A DNA stretch of 30,439 nucleotides from Sphingobacteriales bacterium (GTDB taxonomy: Bacteria > Bacteroidota > Bacteroidia > Chitinophagales > Chitinophagaceae): positions 1-30,439 of the forward strand of contig CANHUD010000003.1 in assembly GCA_947463665.1 (NCBI GenBank). The letters are read 5' to 3'. Made by a program: the position numbers and the translations under genes. This document shows positions 23,462 through 30,439 of this stretch, one piece after another. The notes beneath the pieces are model-generated. The model saw only the letters and a program-made list of their open reading frames with translations. It was not told where the DNA came from and searched no databases. Position 1 is the first letter of the stretch; each line of letters starts with the position of its first letter.

Positions 23462-24100
23462 TTATGCCGTAACCGCAGCTTCTTCTTCTGTGAAAATTTT
23501 TGCCGCACTCTCTGTAAACACAATCACTTCAGCATTTACCAGATCGTAGGTATTGAGATCAGACAACAGCACCGCCATTACGGAAGGGATGTTGCGGGCA
23601 CTCAGGTACACTGTATCATTGTATTCCGGAATCACAAAAAGAGCTTTCTTATCGGAAACATTCAAAGCAGTCAGTACAGCCGCGAAATCTTTTGTTTTGG
23701 GCGCTCCCATCTCTACATCTTCCACTACAAGGATGCTATTGTCTTTTGCCTTTGCACTTAGTGCGCTGATTTTTGCCAAATCTTTTACTTTACGATTCAG
23801 TTTGATATCGTAACTGTGAGGCTTGGGGCCGAAAATAGTACCACCACCCTTGAACAAAGGGTTACGAATGTTACCCTTACGTGATCCACCTGTACCCTTC
23901 TGACGGTGCAACTTTCTACTGGCACCCTTAACTTCTGCACGGGTTTTAACCTTGTGCGTTCCCTGACGCTGGGCAGCCAGATACTGCTTAACGGCCAGAT
24001 AAACAACGTGCTCATTCGGTTCGATACCAAAGATCTCCTCAGGGAGTTCCACTGTTCTACCCGTTTTCGCTCCTTTTATGCTTATAACATCTGCTTGCAT
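23462..24100 (-). CDS. rplD: 50S ribosomal protein uL4
   Basis: The 212-residue protein has the extended tunnel loop with GASRKLHRQKGTGGSRKGNIRNPLFKGGGTIFGPKPHSYDIKLNRK, and the C-terminal domain with VEDVEMGAPKTKDFAAVL. L4 assembles early and in E. coli also represses the S10 operon through an mRNA leader. It follows rplC by 15 bases. Confidence 0.98.
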   Translation of the reverse strand: MQADVISIKGAKTGRTVELPEEIFGIEPNEHVVYLAVKQYLAAQRQGTHKVKTRAEVKGASRKLHRQKGTGGSRKGNIRNPLFKGGGTIFGPKPHSYDIKLNRKVKDLAKISALSAKAKDNSILVVEDVEMGAPKTKDFAAVLTALNVSDKKALFVIPEYNDTVYLSARNIPSVMAVLLSDLNTYDLVNAEVIVFTESAAKIFTEEEAAVTA

Positions 24101-24115
24101 CGTAATCCGTTTAAA

Positions 24116-24733
24116 TTATTTCTGAATGTAAACAATGGAACCGTTGTGACCAGGCACTGAGCCGGCCACCAGTATGTAATTCTTTTCCGGGAAAATCTTT
24201 ACAATCTTCAGAGCCTTCACTTTCACACGGTCTCCGCCCATACGGCCAGCCATGCGCATACCCTTGAAAACGCGAGAAGCGTCAGACGAGTTACCAATGG
24301 AACCGGGAGCACGCTGGCGGTCATGCTGACCATGCGATTGTTCTCCCACACCACTGAAACCGTGACGCTTTACCACACCCTGAAAACCTTTACCTTTTGA
24401 TGTTCCTACAACATCTACTTTCTCTCCCTCGGAAAAAATTTCAATAGTAACCTGTTCTCCAGCTCCTTTTTCAATAGAATAATCTCGGAACTCTTTGATG
24501 AATTTTTTGGGATCACTACCGGACTTTGCAAAATGTCCTTTTTCAGAAGCATTCGTATGCTTGGCTGTTTTTTCGCCAAAAGCAAGTTGGTGGGCATTGT
24601 ACCCATCTGTTTCTGCAGTTTTGACCTGTGTGACTGTGCAGGGTCCCGCCTCAATAATTGTACAGGGGGTCTGCTTACCATCAGCACTGAAGATGCTGGT
24701 CATCCCGATTTTCTTTCCAATAATTCCTTTCAT
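24116..24733 (-). CDS. rplC: 50S ribosomal protein uL3
   Basis: I start this at ATG 24733, giving 205 residues beginning MKGIIGKKIGMTSIFSADG, the usual L3 N-terminus; an in-frame ATG at 24787 would add 18 unrelated residues. The signatures VVGTSKGKGFQGVVKRHGF, GQSHGQHDRQRAPGSIGNSSDASRVFKGMRMAGRMG are complete. L3 reaches the peptidyl-transferase centre. It is preceded by an unusual 265-base gap after rpsJ. Confidence 0.97.
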   Translation of the reverse strand: MKGIIGKKIGMTSIFSADGKQTPCTIIEAGPCTVTQVKTAETDGYNAHQLAFGEKTAKHTNASEKGHFAKSGSDPKKFIKEFRDYSIEKGAGEQVTIEIFSEGEKVDVVGTSKGKGFQGVVKRHGFSGVGEQSHGQHDRQRAPGSIGNSSDASRVFKGMRMAGRMGGDRVKVKALKIVKIFPEKNYILVAGSVPGHNGSIVYIQK

Positions 24734-24998
24734 GTCATTTAAATTATGCCCCTCCCCGGTTAAGAGGACAGCGCGGTATGACCGCAAACTTCAATCCTGG
24801 TTTGCTGCCGACCTTTTCTTTTGCCTCCCACGTCGGGAAAGAAGTACCGGCAGTAAACAAACCTCGAAGGGCTTGTTCATATTTTTACTCCGCCTTAGCG
24901 GAAAATACGTTGTTTCAGCGCTCCTACTTCTTCCCGCCACCGGCAGGAAAATTTGGAGATGAATTAAAAAGAACTAATTAAGAACCTACCCTTACGGA
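24734..24998 (-). other. Hairpin-rich 265-base interval between rpsJ and rplC, candidate structured RNA leader
   Basis: No convincing gene lies here. At least four inverted repeats can be read: TTTGCTGCCG (24801-24810) with CGGCAGTAAA (24848-24857) enclosing TTCTTT/AAAGAA and CCC/GGG; GCGGT-ATG-ACCGC (24773-24785); TCCGC-CTTA-GCGGA (24889-24902); and CCCGCC/GGCAGG (24933-24947). No TAnnTTTG promoter is present in either the minus-strand direction. It could be an autoregulatory RNA read by a ribosomal protein, or an inserted element. Confidence 0.45.
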
Positions 24999-25304
24999 TC
25001 AGGCCTTGATCTCTACTTCCACACCGCTAGGCAGGTCCAGCTTACTCAAAGCATCTACCGTACGGGAAGAAGATGTATAAATATCCAACAGACGCTTGTG
25101 CGTACACAACTCAAACTGCTCGCGGGCCTTCTTGTTTACGTGAGGAGAACGAAGAACCGTAAAAATTTTCTTCCTGGTTGGAAGAGGAATAGGTCCGGTT
25201 ACAACCGCTCCAGTGCTGCGAACGGTTTTCACGATCTTTTCAGCGGATTTATCCACCAGACTGTGATCGTACGACTGCAATTTTATTCTGATTCTCTGAG
25301 ACAT
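24999..25304 (-). CDS. rpsJ: 30S ribosomal protein uS10
   Basis: The 101-residue protein has IRIKLQSYDHSLVDKSAEKIVKTV, TGPIPLPTRKKIFTVLRSPHVNKKAREQFELCTHKRLLDIY and a GVEVEIKA end, a full S10. S10 sits in the 30S head and also joins NusB in antitermination in other bacteria. It is the first gene of the operon, 31 bases after a consensus promoter, and is followed by the long rplC leader interval. Confidence 0.98.
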   Translation of the reverse strand: MSQRIRIKLQSYDHSLVDKSAEKIVKTVRSTGAVVTGPIPLPTRKKIFTVLRSPHVNKKAREQFELCTHKRLLDIYTSSSRTVDALSKLDLPSGVEVEIKA

Positions 25305-25334
25305 ATAATTAATTACCGATTATAAACGGGGTGG

Positions 25335-25365
25335 CAAAAGTAGGAAGTTATTTAGTTCTGGCAAA
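25335..25365 (-). promoter_or_regulatory. Consensus promoter of the S10-spc operon
   Basis: On the minus strand TTTG (25365-25362) and TACTTTTG (25342-25335) are separated by 19 bases, an exact match to the Bacteroidota -33/-7 promoter. Transcription should start near 25328, about 25 bases before rpsJ. Confidence 0.82.
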
Positions 25366-25413
25366 ATATAAAGGCTAAAATCTTATTTTTTTACACATAA
25401 ATCTGCCGGAAAA

Positions 25414-25443
25414 CTAAAAAAGATCCCCGCATTTGCGGGGATC
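25414..25443 (-). terminator. Intrinsic terminator after fusA
   Basis: GATCCCCGC and GCGGGGATC (25422-25430 and 25435-25443) form a perfect 9-base-pair stem with a 4-base loop, followed on the minus strand by six to seven U. It separates fusA from the S10 operon promoter immediately downstream. Confidence 0.92.
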
Positions 25444-25451
25444 AATGTAGA

Positions 25452-27593
25452 TTAACTGTTTTTACCCTTCACTTTTGCAATCACTTCTTCTGCAATATTG
25501 TTCGGTGCAGGAGAATAGTGAGAGAATTCCATAGTGGAAGTTGCTCTACCAGACGACAACGAACGGAGCTGGGTTACGTATCCGAACATTTCGCTGAGGG
25601 GCACTTTCGCCTTGATAACCTGGGCTCCGGCACGACTGTCCATACCTTCCAGGATACCCCGGCGACGGTTAAGGTCTCCGGTAACATCTCCCATGTACTG
25701 CTCAGGTGTGATTACCTCTACTTTCATGATTGGCTCCAGCAAGGTTGGCTTTGCCTTACGGGCTGCTTCACGGAATCCACTTTTCGCGCAAAGTTCGAAA
25801 GACATTGAATCAGAGTCAACCTGGTGGAAACTACCATCAAACACCCGAATTTTCATGTGCTCAATAGGATAGCTTGCTAATACACCATTATGCATGGCCT
25901 GCTCAAATCCTTTTTGAATGGCAGGAACAAACTCACGCGGAATGGATCCTCCGAAAATATCATTCACAAACTGCATCTGCTTGCCGGGGTTTTCTTTCAG
26001 CCACTCTTCCTCCGCCGGTCCGAGTGCGAATACGATGTCTGCGAATTTACCACGACCACCCGTTTGCTTTTTCAGCACTTCGCGATGCTCGATAGTTGCT
26101 CCAAAAGCTTCTTTATATGCCACCTGTGGTGCACCCTGGTTCACTTCCACTCTGAACTCACGCTTCATACGGTCCACAATGATCTCCAGATGGAGCTCAC
26201 CCATACCACTTAATACAGTCTGTCCTGTTTCTTCATCTGTCTTAACCCTAAGCGTAGGATCTTCTTCAATGAGCTTGGCAATTGCCATACCCATCCGGTC
26301 AACATCCGCCTGCGCCTTAGGCTCTACTGCTATGGAGATTACCGGTTCAGGGATGAACATATTCTCCAGTACGATCGGATGATCTTCATCGCAAAGTGTA
26401 TCTCCGGTCTTAATTTCTTTAAATCCAACAGCCGCACCGATATCACCTGCCTCAATAAATTCAATCGGATTCTGTTTGTTGGCGTGCATCTGCATGATCC
26501 GGCTGATACGCTCGTTCTTACCACTTCTCATGTTCTTTACATACGATCCTGCATCCAGCTTACCACTGTAACAGCGGAAGAATGCCAGTCGCCCTACAAA
26601 CGGATCTGTCATGATCTTAAAGGCAAGTGCCGCAAAAGGTTCTTTGGCATCCGGTTTACGTGTGATCTCTTCACCATTATCAGGATTTAGACCCTTTATC
26701 GCTTCTATATCAACAGGACTGGGCAGATAACGTACCACACAGTCCAGCATAGACTGTACCCCTTTGTTCTTAAAAGAAGAACCACAAAGCATCGGAACAA
26801 TGCTCATATCAATAGTAGCCTTACGAATGGCTTCATGGATTTCATTCTCGCTGATGGAGGTTGGATCCTCGAAGAACTTTTCCATGAGCGTATCATCATA
26901 TTCTGCTACGGCCTCAATCAGCTGACCTCTCCAATAATCAACATCTTCCTTCATATCGTCAGGGATCGGTATTACTTCATACGTCATACCCTGGGTTTCA
27001 TCTTTCCAGATAACTCCTTTGAGGGTAATCAGATCTACCACACCTTTGAAATTATCTTCTGCACCAATGGGCAATTGCAGAGGAACAGACTTTGCACCCA
27101 GCATTTCACGTACCTGCTTTACCACATTGAGGAAGTCGGCACCGGCTCTGTCCATCTTGTTGACAAAACCCATACGGGGAACCTTGTAACGGTTGGCCTG
27201 GCGCCATACGGTTTCAGACTGAGGCTCAACACCATCTACAGCAGAGAACAACGCTACCAGACCATCCAGAACCCTCATGGAGCGCTCTACTTCTACCGTG
27301 AAGTCTACGTGACCTGGCGTATCGATGATGTTAAATTTATATTTCTTGGTATCCGGTACTGGCTGTCCCTGATTGGTTGGGAAATTCCAGAAACAGGTAA
27401 CCGCTGCAGAAGTGATGGTAATTCCTCTTTCTTTCTCCTGCTCCATCCAATCGGTTGTGGCGGCACCATCGTGCACCTCACCTATTTTGTGCGACATTCC
27501 TGTATAGTAGAGGATACGCTCTGTTGTTGTGGTTTTACCAGCATCGATGTGGGCGGCGATACCGAAATTCCGTTGAAATCTTAAGTCTGCCAT
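25452..27593 (-). CDS. fusA: Translation elongation factor G
   Basis: I start this at ATG 27593, giving 713 residues beginning MADLRFQRNFGIAAHIDAGKTTTTER, where the P-loop AHIDAGKT is at the usual distance; an upstream in-frame ATG at 27713 would put 40 unrelated residues before it and lies above the promoter. Domains in order: GTPase with DTPGHVDF and NKMDRAGADF, domain II, domain III, domain IV with GGRGKFADI and EFVPAIQKGFEQAM, and domain V ending VTQLRSLSSGRATSTMEF. EF-G moves tRNA and mRNA after peptide bond formation. It has its own promoter and terminator, and rpsL-rpsG are not upstream. Confidence 0.97.
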   Translation of the reverse strand: MADLRFQRNFGIAAHIDAGKTTTTERILYYTGMSHKIGEVHDGAATTDWMEQEKERGITITSAAVTCFWNFPTNQGQPVPDTKKYKFNIIDTPGHVDFTVEVERSMRVLDGLVALFSAVDGVEPQSETVWRQANRYKVPRMGFVNKMDRAGADFLNVVKQVREMLGAKSVPLQLPIGAEDNFKGVVDLITLKGVIWKDETQGMTYEVIPIPDDMKEDVDYWRGQLIEAVAEYDDTLMEKFFEDPTSISENEIHEAIRKATIDMSIVPMLCGSSFKNKGVQSMLDCVVRYLPSPVDIEAIKGLNPDNGEEITRKPDAKEPFAALAFKIMTDPFVGRLAFFRCYSGKLDAGSYVKNMRSGKNERISRIMQMHANKQNPIEFIEAGDIGAAVGFKEIKTGDTLCDEDHPIVLENMFIPEPVISIAVEPKAQADVDRMGMAIAKLIEEDPTLRVKTDEETGQTVLSGMGELHLEIIVDRMKREFRVEVNQGAPQVAYKEAFGATIEHREVLKKQTGGRGKFADIVFALGPAEEEWLKENPGKQMQFVNDIFGGSIPREFVPAIQKGFEQAMHNGVLASYPIEHMKIRVFDGSFHQVDSDSMSFELCAKSGFREAARKAKPTLLEPIMKVEVITPEQYMGDVTGDLNRRRGILEGMDSRAGAQVIKAKVPLSEMFGYVTQLRSLSSGRATSTMEFSHYSPAPNNIAEEVIAKVKGKNS

Positions 27594-27619
27594 GACAATT
27601 TGGTTAAGAATTTGAGGCG

Positions 27620-27652
27620 CAAAGGTATGTAGAAATAATGACAAATAACAAA
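27620..27652 (-). promoter_or_regulatory. Consensus promoter of fusA
   Basis: On the minus strand TTTG (27652-27649) and TACCTTTG (27627-27620) are separated by 21 bases, matching the Bacteroidota promoter form. Transcription should start near 27613, giving a leader of about 20 bases before the ATG at 27593, which supports that start. Confidence 0.8.
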
Positions 27653-27673
27653 TGTCGAGGCTTGTTCCTACAT

Positions 27674-27698
27674 GAAAAAGCCGGTCAAATGACCGGCT
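27674..27698 (-). terminator. Intrinsic terminator after the T9SS-secreted protein gene
   Basis: AGCCGGTCA (27679-27687) and TGACCGGCT (27690-27698) form a strong stem, or seven pairs with a 6-base loop, followed on the minus strand by five U. It lies 24 bases after the stop of the gene ending at 27722. Confidence 0.88.
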
Positions 27699-27721
27699 CA
27701 CCCTTTGTTGCAAACCCCGGG

Positions 27722-30439
27722 TTATTCAAAGATCAATTTTTCCATATGTGTGAAGCCTGAACGCAAACCGGAAATCCGCACCATATACAACCCGGAAGCA
27801 AGATTCATCCTTGGTATGGTCACCATTAGTTGACGTCCGCCCACCAGCCGTTGCTGATAAACCATCTGACCACTGGAGGATAGTAGCTGTATTGTGATTT
27901 CTTCCGGCTGGGCCTGTTGAATGGAAACGGTTGCAGCCTGCCGTGCCGGATTCGGATAAAGCTTTACACCTCCATCGAACCAGGTTAGATCGATCACATT
28001 GCTGTACTGAATCCTGCCATCCAGATCTACTACTCGTATACGGTAGAAATTTCTGCCGGAGGAAGGGCCCTGATCAACAAACCGGTAGTTCGCCACAGAA
28101 CGCAGGCTTCCAGATTGGGGATCCAGCTTTCCAATCTGTACAAATCCCTTATCGGGATATACACTCCTTTCAATTTCATACCCTTTGATCCGACGTTCAC
28201 CTGTAACTACAAAATTCAGTTCTCCGGTTTTAGCTATTTTCCTACCAGACAGCACAATAGAGTTAACTTCCAGCATAACGCAGGTCCCGGTTAACCGGTA
28301 GGATACTTCGCGCACATAACATCCGGCATTTACATTCATTTTAACCACGTAAACACCCGTATCATTTCTGGTCAATTCCGGAATTGCGTAAAAAGCATCC
28401 GTACCCAGTATAATTGAATCCTGACCATTTACTTTATACCAGGTGTAAGAGGCATTGGCCACCTTATTGGCTGATAAGGTTACCGGACTGTTGAAACAAT
28501 TTCCAGAAACAGACAGGGCCAGTTGCTCAGGAGGCAAAACTCCTGCGTCATCAAGGGATGCATTACCACAGGCATCAATACCCCTTAGCCGTACCAGTGA
28601 GTAGGGCTGAGAGCCGGAAATGCTGAAAACAGGGCTTGATTGCCAACCTGTAGCAATGGAAGGGGTCAGCGGCTGACTGGACACAATCTGATACTGATAG
28701 GGTAATGCTCCGCCTGACATGGTGGTACTTATACTGAAAGTGCTGTTGCTGCACTGATAGATAGCAGACTGGCCGAGTTGTGGCATTGTATAGGGTGCTA
28801 CCACAACCGTATCATATGTTTTCGTACAGGTTCCGGCAGCATATTCAATCACGTAGGTTGCAGGTGTTAGGGCAGACCAGATAAAAACCGCATTTCGCGT
28901 AGTTTCATATGGCATCTGAACAGCCTGACCATCCCTCCTTATTATGGTAGGGATCACTGCGCCTACATTGGATTGAGCACTGACTTCAAGTGCTGACACT
29001 CCTGATGGAGATGCTCCCGTCGGACATTTCTGGATGATCTCATAAGTAGATGTTGTGGAGGCAATTACAGGACTAACAGTTGCTTCTTTTCGTGTACCAC
29101 ACTGATCTGATAAATCTACTCTATACATAAGACCAGCTGTTAATGGAGAAAGATCAGCAAAAAGGTAACTGGTACTGCTGGTTTGAACAAATCCTGCTAC
29201 ATTGTTCATGGGATCATATACAGTAATAGAAAAGGGTGCGGTCCCCCCAGTAATGTCTACCCGAATATTCGTCTTGTTGTTGGTACACCCTGGTACCGCT
29301 GTCAGTAGCATATCCGCTGCGGTACGCGTGGCCACTACAGCGTAATTTAATGGCACAGGATAACAGCCATCCAGCAATCTGAACGTATAGGATCCGTAAG
29401 GAACATTGTCGAACCGGGGTACAGCTGCAGACGCGATTATGGTATTATTTTGCAGGAGCTGATAAACAGGGTTGGTAACCGCTCCCACATCAAGCAGACG
29501 AACAGAAAAGGTTGAACATGTCTGATTGAAAACAAGGGGTCCTCTGGATGATGGAGCTGGCTGAGGAGGAGGATTCTGACAAATAATCAGTGTGGTATCA
29601 TAGCACTGTGTATCATTTTTGATTTCAATACAATAGGGAAAATATCCCTGCACATTAAATACCCCCGAATTATTTGTATCGAGAATTGTACCTGTCTGAT
29701 TTTTGAACACATAAAGAGGGTTACTTACATTTATCATTCCTCCCACAGTAACTGTATATCCGGAACAGGTCCGATTGCTTATGTCAACCGTTCCTCCGGA
29801 TGGTTTAGGCTTTTCAACAGTAAAACAACGCGTAATAACAGTATCATTACAAACAAGGTTATTATCCATATCCATGCAATAACGACCATAGGGTACATTC
29901 GTAAAAATTCCCGTATTGTTTGTGCCTATTACAATACCAGCTTCATTCTTCAGTGTAAAAATAGGATTCACCAGGGCTTCCATACCAGTTACCCTGATAG
30001 AAAAAACCGAGCAGGCTCTGGTTGTAACCTCAATAACACCTACGTCAGGAATCGGACGCTCAATTGTTTCACAAACCACAATCGTTGTATCATAACACGA
30101 AGGATCATTTTTAATTTTCACACAATAAGGGCCAAATGGCAATTGCCTGAAAACTCCACTTGTATTGCATTGCAGCAAACTATCGGCCGCGTTATATAAA
30201 CAATATTGTGGGTTAGTTAAATTCTGCTGTCCGGTCACTTCCAAATCGGCTGTTGTACAGCCGGCAGCCACATTAAACTTACTCGAAACAGAAGGAATCG
30301 GTTTACGGGCGGAAAAATTAAGCACAATAGTTGTATCATAACAAGCCGGGTCATTCACAATTCTAACTTCATAATCCCCATAGCCCAGGTCCATAAAGTA
30401 TCCTGTTGAATTTGAGAAAACAAAGGAATTGTTGAAAAA
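27722..30439 (-). CDS. Large secreted repeat protein with T9SS type A C-terminal sorting domain, N-terminus outside window
   Basis: The frame is open to the right edge, so at least 905 residues are visible and the signal peptide is missing. Counting from the Met at 30394, the first 350 residues hold tandem repeats of exactly 82 residues: C-Y/N-D-T-T/V-I motifs place their Cys at 18, 100, 182 and 264, with a degenerate fifth at 344. Each unit has an NPxYxLxN strand, an NTGxF turn and a PYGxYC strand, like adhesion/SprB-type or Ig-like beta repeats. A long beta-rich middle follows, then a fibronectin-like segment (YRFVDQGPSSGRNFYRIRVVDLDGRIQYS), and finally the sorting domain (VKLYPNPARQAATVSIQ through GLYMVRI to EKLIFE, last 80 residues). 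The product should be exported through Sec and T9SS to the surface. Ligand unknown. Confidence 0.88.
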   Translation of the reverse strand, partial: FFNNSFVFSNSTGYFMDLGYGDYEVRIVNDPACYDTTIVLNFSARKPIPSVSSKFNVAAGCTTADLEVTGQQNLTNPQYCLYNAADSLLQCNTSGVFRQLPFGPYCVKIKNDPSCYDTTIVVCETIERPIPDVGVIEVTTRACSVFSIRVTGMEALVNPIFTLKNEAGIVIGTNNTGIFTNVPYGRYCMDMDNNLVCNDTVITRCFTVEKPKPSGGTVDISNRTCSGYTVTVGGMINVSNPLYVFKNQTGTILDTNNSGVFNVQGYFPYCIEIKNDTQCYDTTLIICQNPPPQPAPSSRGPLVFNQTCSTFSVRLLDVGAVTNPVYQLLQNNTIIASAAVPRFDNVPYGSYTFRLLDGCYPVPLNYAVVATRTAADMLLTAVPGCTNNKTNIRVDITGGTAPFSITVYDPMNNVAGFVQTSSTSYLFADLSPLTAGLMYRVDLSDQCGTRKEATVSPVIASTTSTYEIIQKCPTGASPSGVSALEVSAQSNVGAVIPTIIRRDGQAVQMPYETTRNAVFIWSALTPATYVIEYAAGTCTKTYDTVVVAPYTMPQLGQSAIYQCSNSTFSISTTMSGGALPYQYQIVSSQPLTPSIATGWQSSPVFSISGSQPYSLVRLRGIDACGNASLDDAGVLPPEQLALSVSGNCFNSPVTLSANKVANASYTWYKVNGQDSIILGTDAFYAIPELTRNDTGVYVVKMNVNAGCYVREVSYRLTGTCVMLEVNSIVLSGRKIAKTGELNFVVTGERRIKGYEIERSVYPDKGFVQIGKLDPQSGSLRSVANYRFVDQGPSSGRNFYRIRVVDLDGRIQYSNVIDLTWFDGGVKLYPNPARQAATVSIQQAQPEEITIQLLSSSGQMVYQQRLVGGRQLMVTIPRMNLASGLYMVRISGLRSGFTHMEKLIFE

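Noticed and set aside
24734..24787. Longer rplC start at 24787
   Set aside because: The added 18 residues match no L3 protein, whereas MKGIIGKKIGMT is the family N-terminus.
24778..24981. 67-codon open frame on the plus strand in the rpsJ-rplC interval
   Set aside because: It is the only frame in the interval, but it has no promoter, no recognisable family and runs through several hairpin arms, which explains its composition better than coding.
26835..27584. 249-codon open frame on the plus strand opposite fusA
   Set aside because: It lies wholly antisense to the GTPase and domain II region of EF-G and shows no recognisable family; treated as a shadow.
27594..27713. Longer fusA starting at 27713
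   Set aside because: The extra 40 residues do not match EF-G and lie upstream of the consensus promoter; MADLRFQRNFGIAAHIDAG is the normal N-terminus.
1..30439. CRISPR arrays, tRNA or rRNA genes, insertion sequences, phage genes
   Set aside because: None was seen: no regularly spaced identical repeats, no transposase or integrase frame, and no tRNA-like cloverleaf noticed by eye; a tRNA and covariance-model scan would be needed to be certain.

Overview
The window is chromosomal DNA from a Bacteroidota bacterium, probably of the Chitinophagales/Chitinophagaceae type (the phylum is well supported, the lower rank is a guess). The evidence is a type IX secretion (T9SS) C-terminal sorting domain, promoters of the Bacteroidota form TTTG-N19/21-TAnnTTTG ahead of rpsJ and fusA, almost no Shine-Dalgarno sequences, and a proteorhodopsin with Met at the colour-tuning site next to a blh gene. 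No tRNA, rRNA, CRISPR array, insertion sequence or phage gene was seen, and no gene-free stretch exceeds 300 bases.

Layout. (1) Positions 1-3539, plus strand: the 3' part of a photolyase/cryptochrome-family gene (cut by the window edge), an overlapping flavin-reductase-like gene, a dipeptide-epimerase-type enolase-superfamily enzyme and a hotdog acyl-CoA thioesterase. (2) 3550-4350, minus strand: a PlsC-like acyltransferase. (3) 4351-7088, plus strand: a regulatory intergenic region, a proton-pumping rhodopsin, a strong intrinsic terminator, blh (retinal from beta-carotene) and a HAD phosphatase. (4) 7060-9697: rpsA on the minus strand with an exceptional perfect Shine-Dalgarno, then a small DinB-like gene on the plus strand. 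(5) 9715-13020, minus strand: a Tat-signal PLP enzyme, a BaiN/HI0933-type flavoprotein and a second HAD phosphatase. (6) 13100-25304, minus strand: one long S10-spc ribosomal protein operon in the order rpsJ-rplC-rplD-rplW-rplB-rpsS-rplV-rpsC-rplP-rpmC-rpsQ-rplN-rplX-rplE-rpsN-rpsH-rplF-rplR-rpsE-rpmD-rplO-secY-map. (7) fusA with its own promoter and terminator. (8) 27722 to the right edge, minus strand: the 3' part of a large secreted repeat protein with a T9SS sorting domain.

How the parts work together. The left third is light-related: a light-driven proton pump, the enzyme that makes its retinal, and a flavin photoreceptor/photolyase-family protein beside a flavin reductase. The middle and right are core translation and secretion: ribosomal proteins, S1, EF-G, the SecY channel and methionine aminopeptidase. 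The ribosomal operon stops after map; infA, rpmJ and the alpha operon (rpsM-rpsK-rpsD-rpoA-rplQ) do not follow, and rpsL-rpsG do not precede fusA, so the usual supercluster is broken at both ends.

Most worth a second look: the antenna-site glycine in the rhodopsin, the cysteine-free photolyase-family protein, the 265-base hairpin-rich interval between rpsJ and rplC, the lone perfect Shine-Dalgarno of rpsA, and the exact 82-residue repeat unit of the T9SS cargo. I saw no clear sign of a wholly new multi-gene system.
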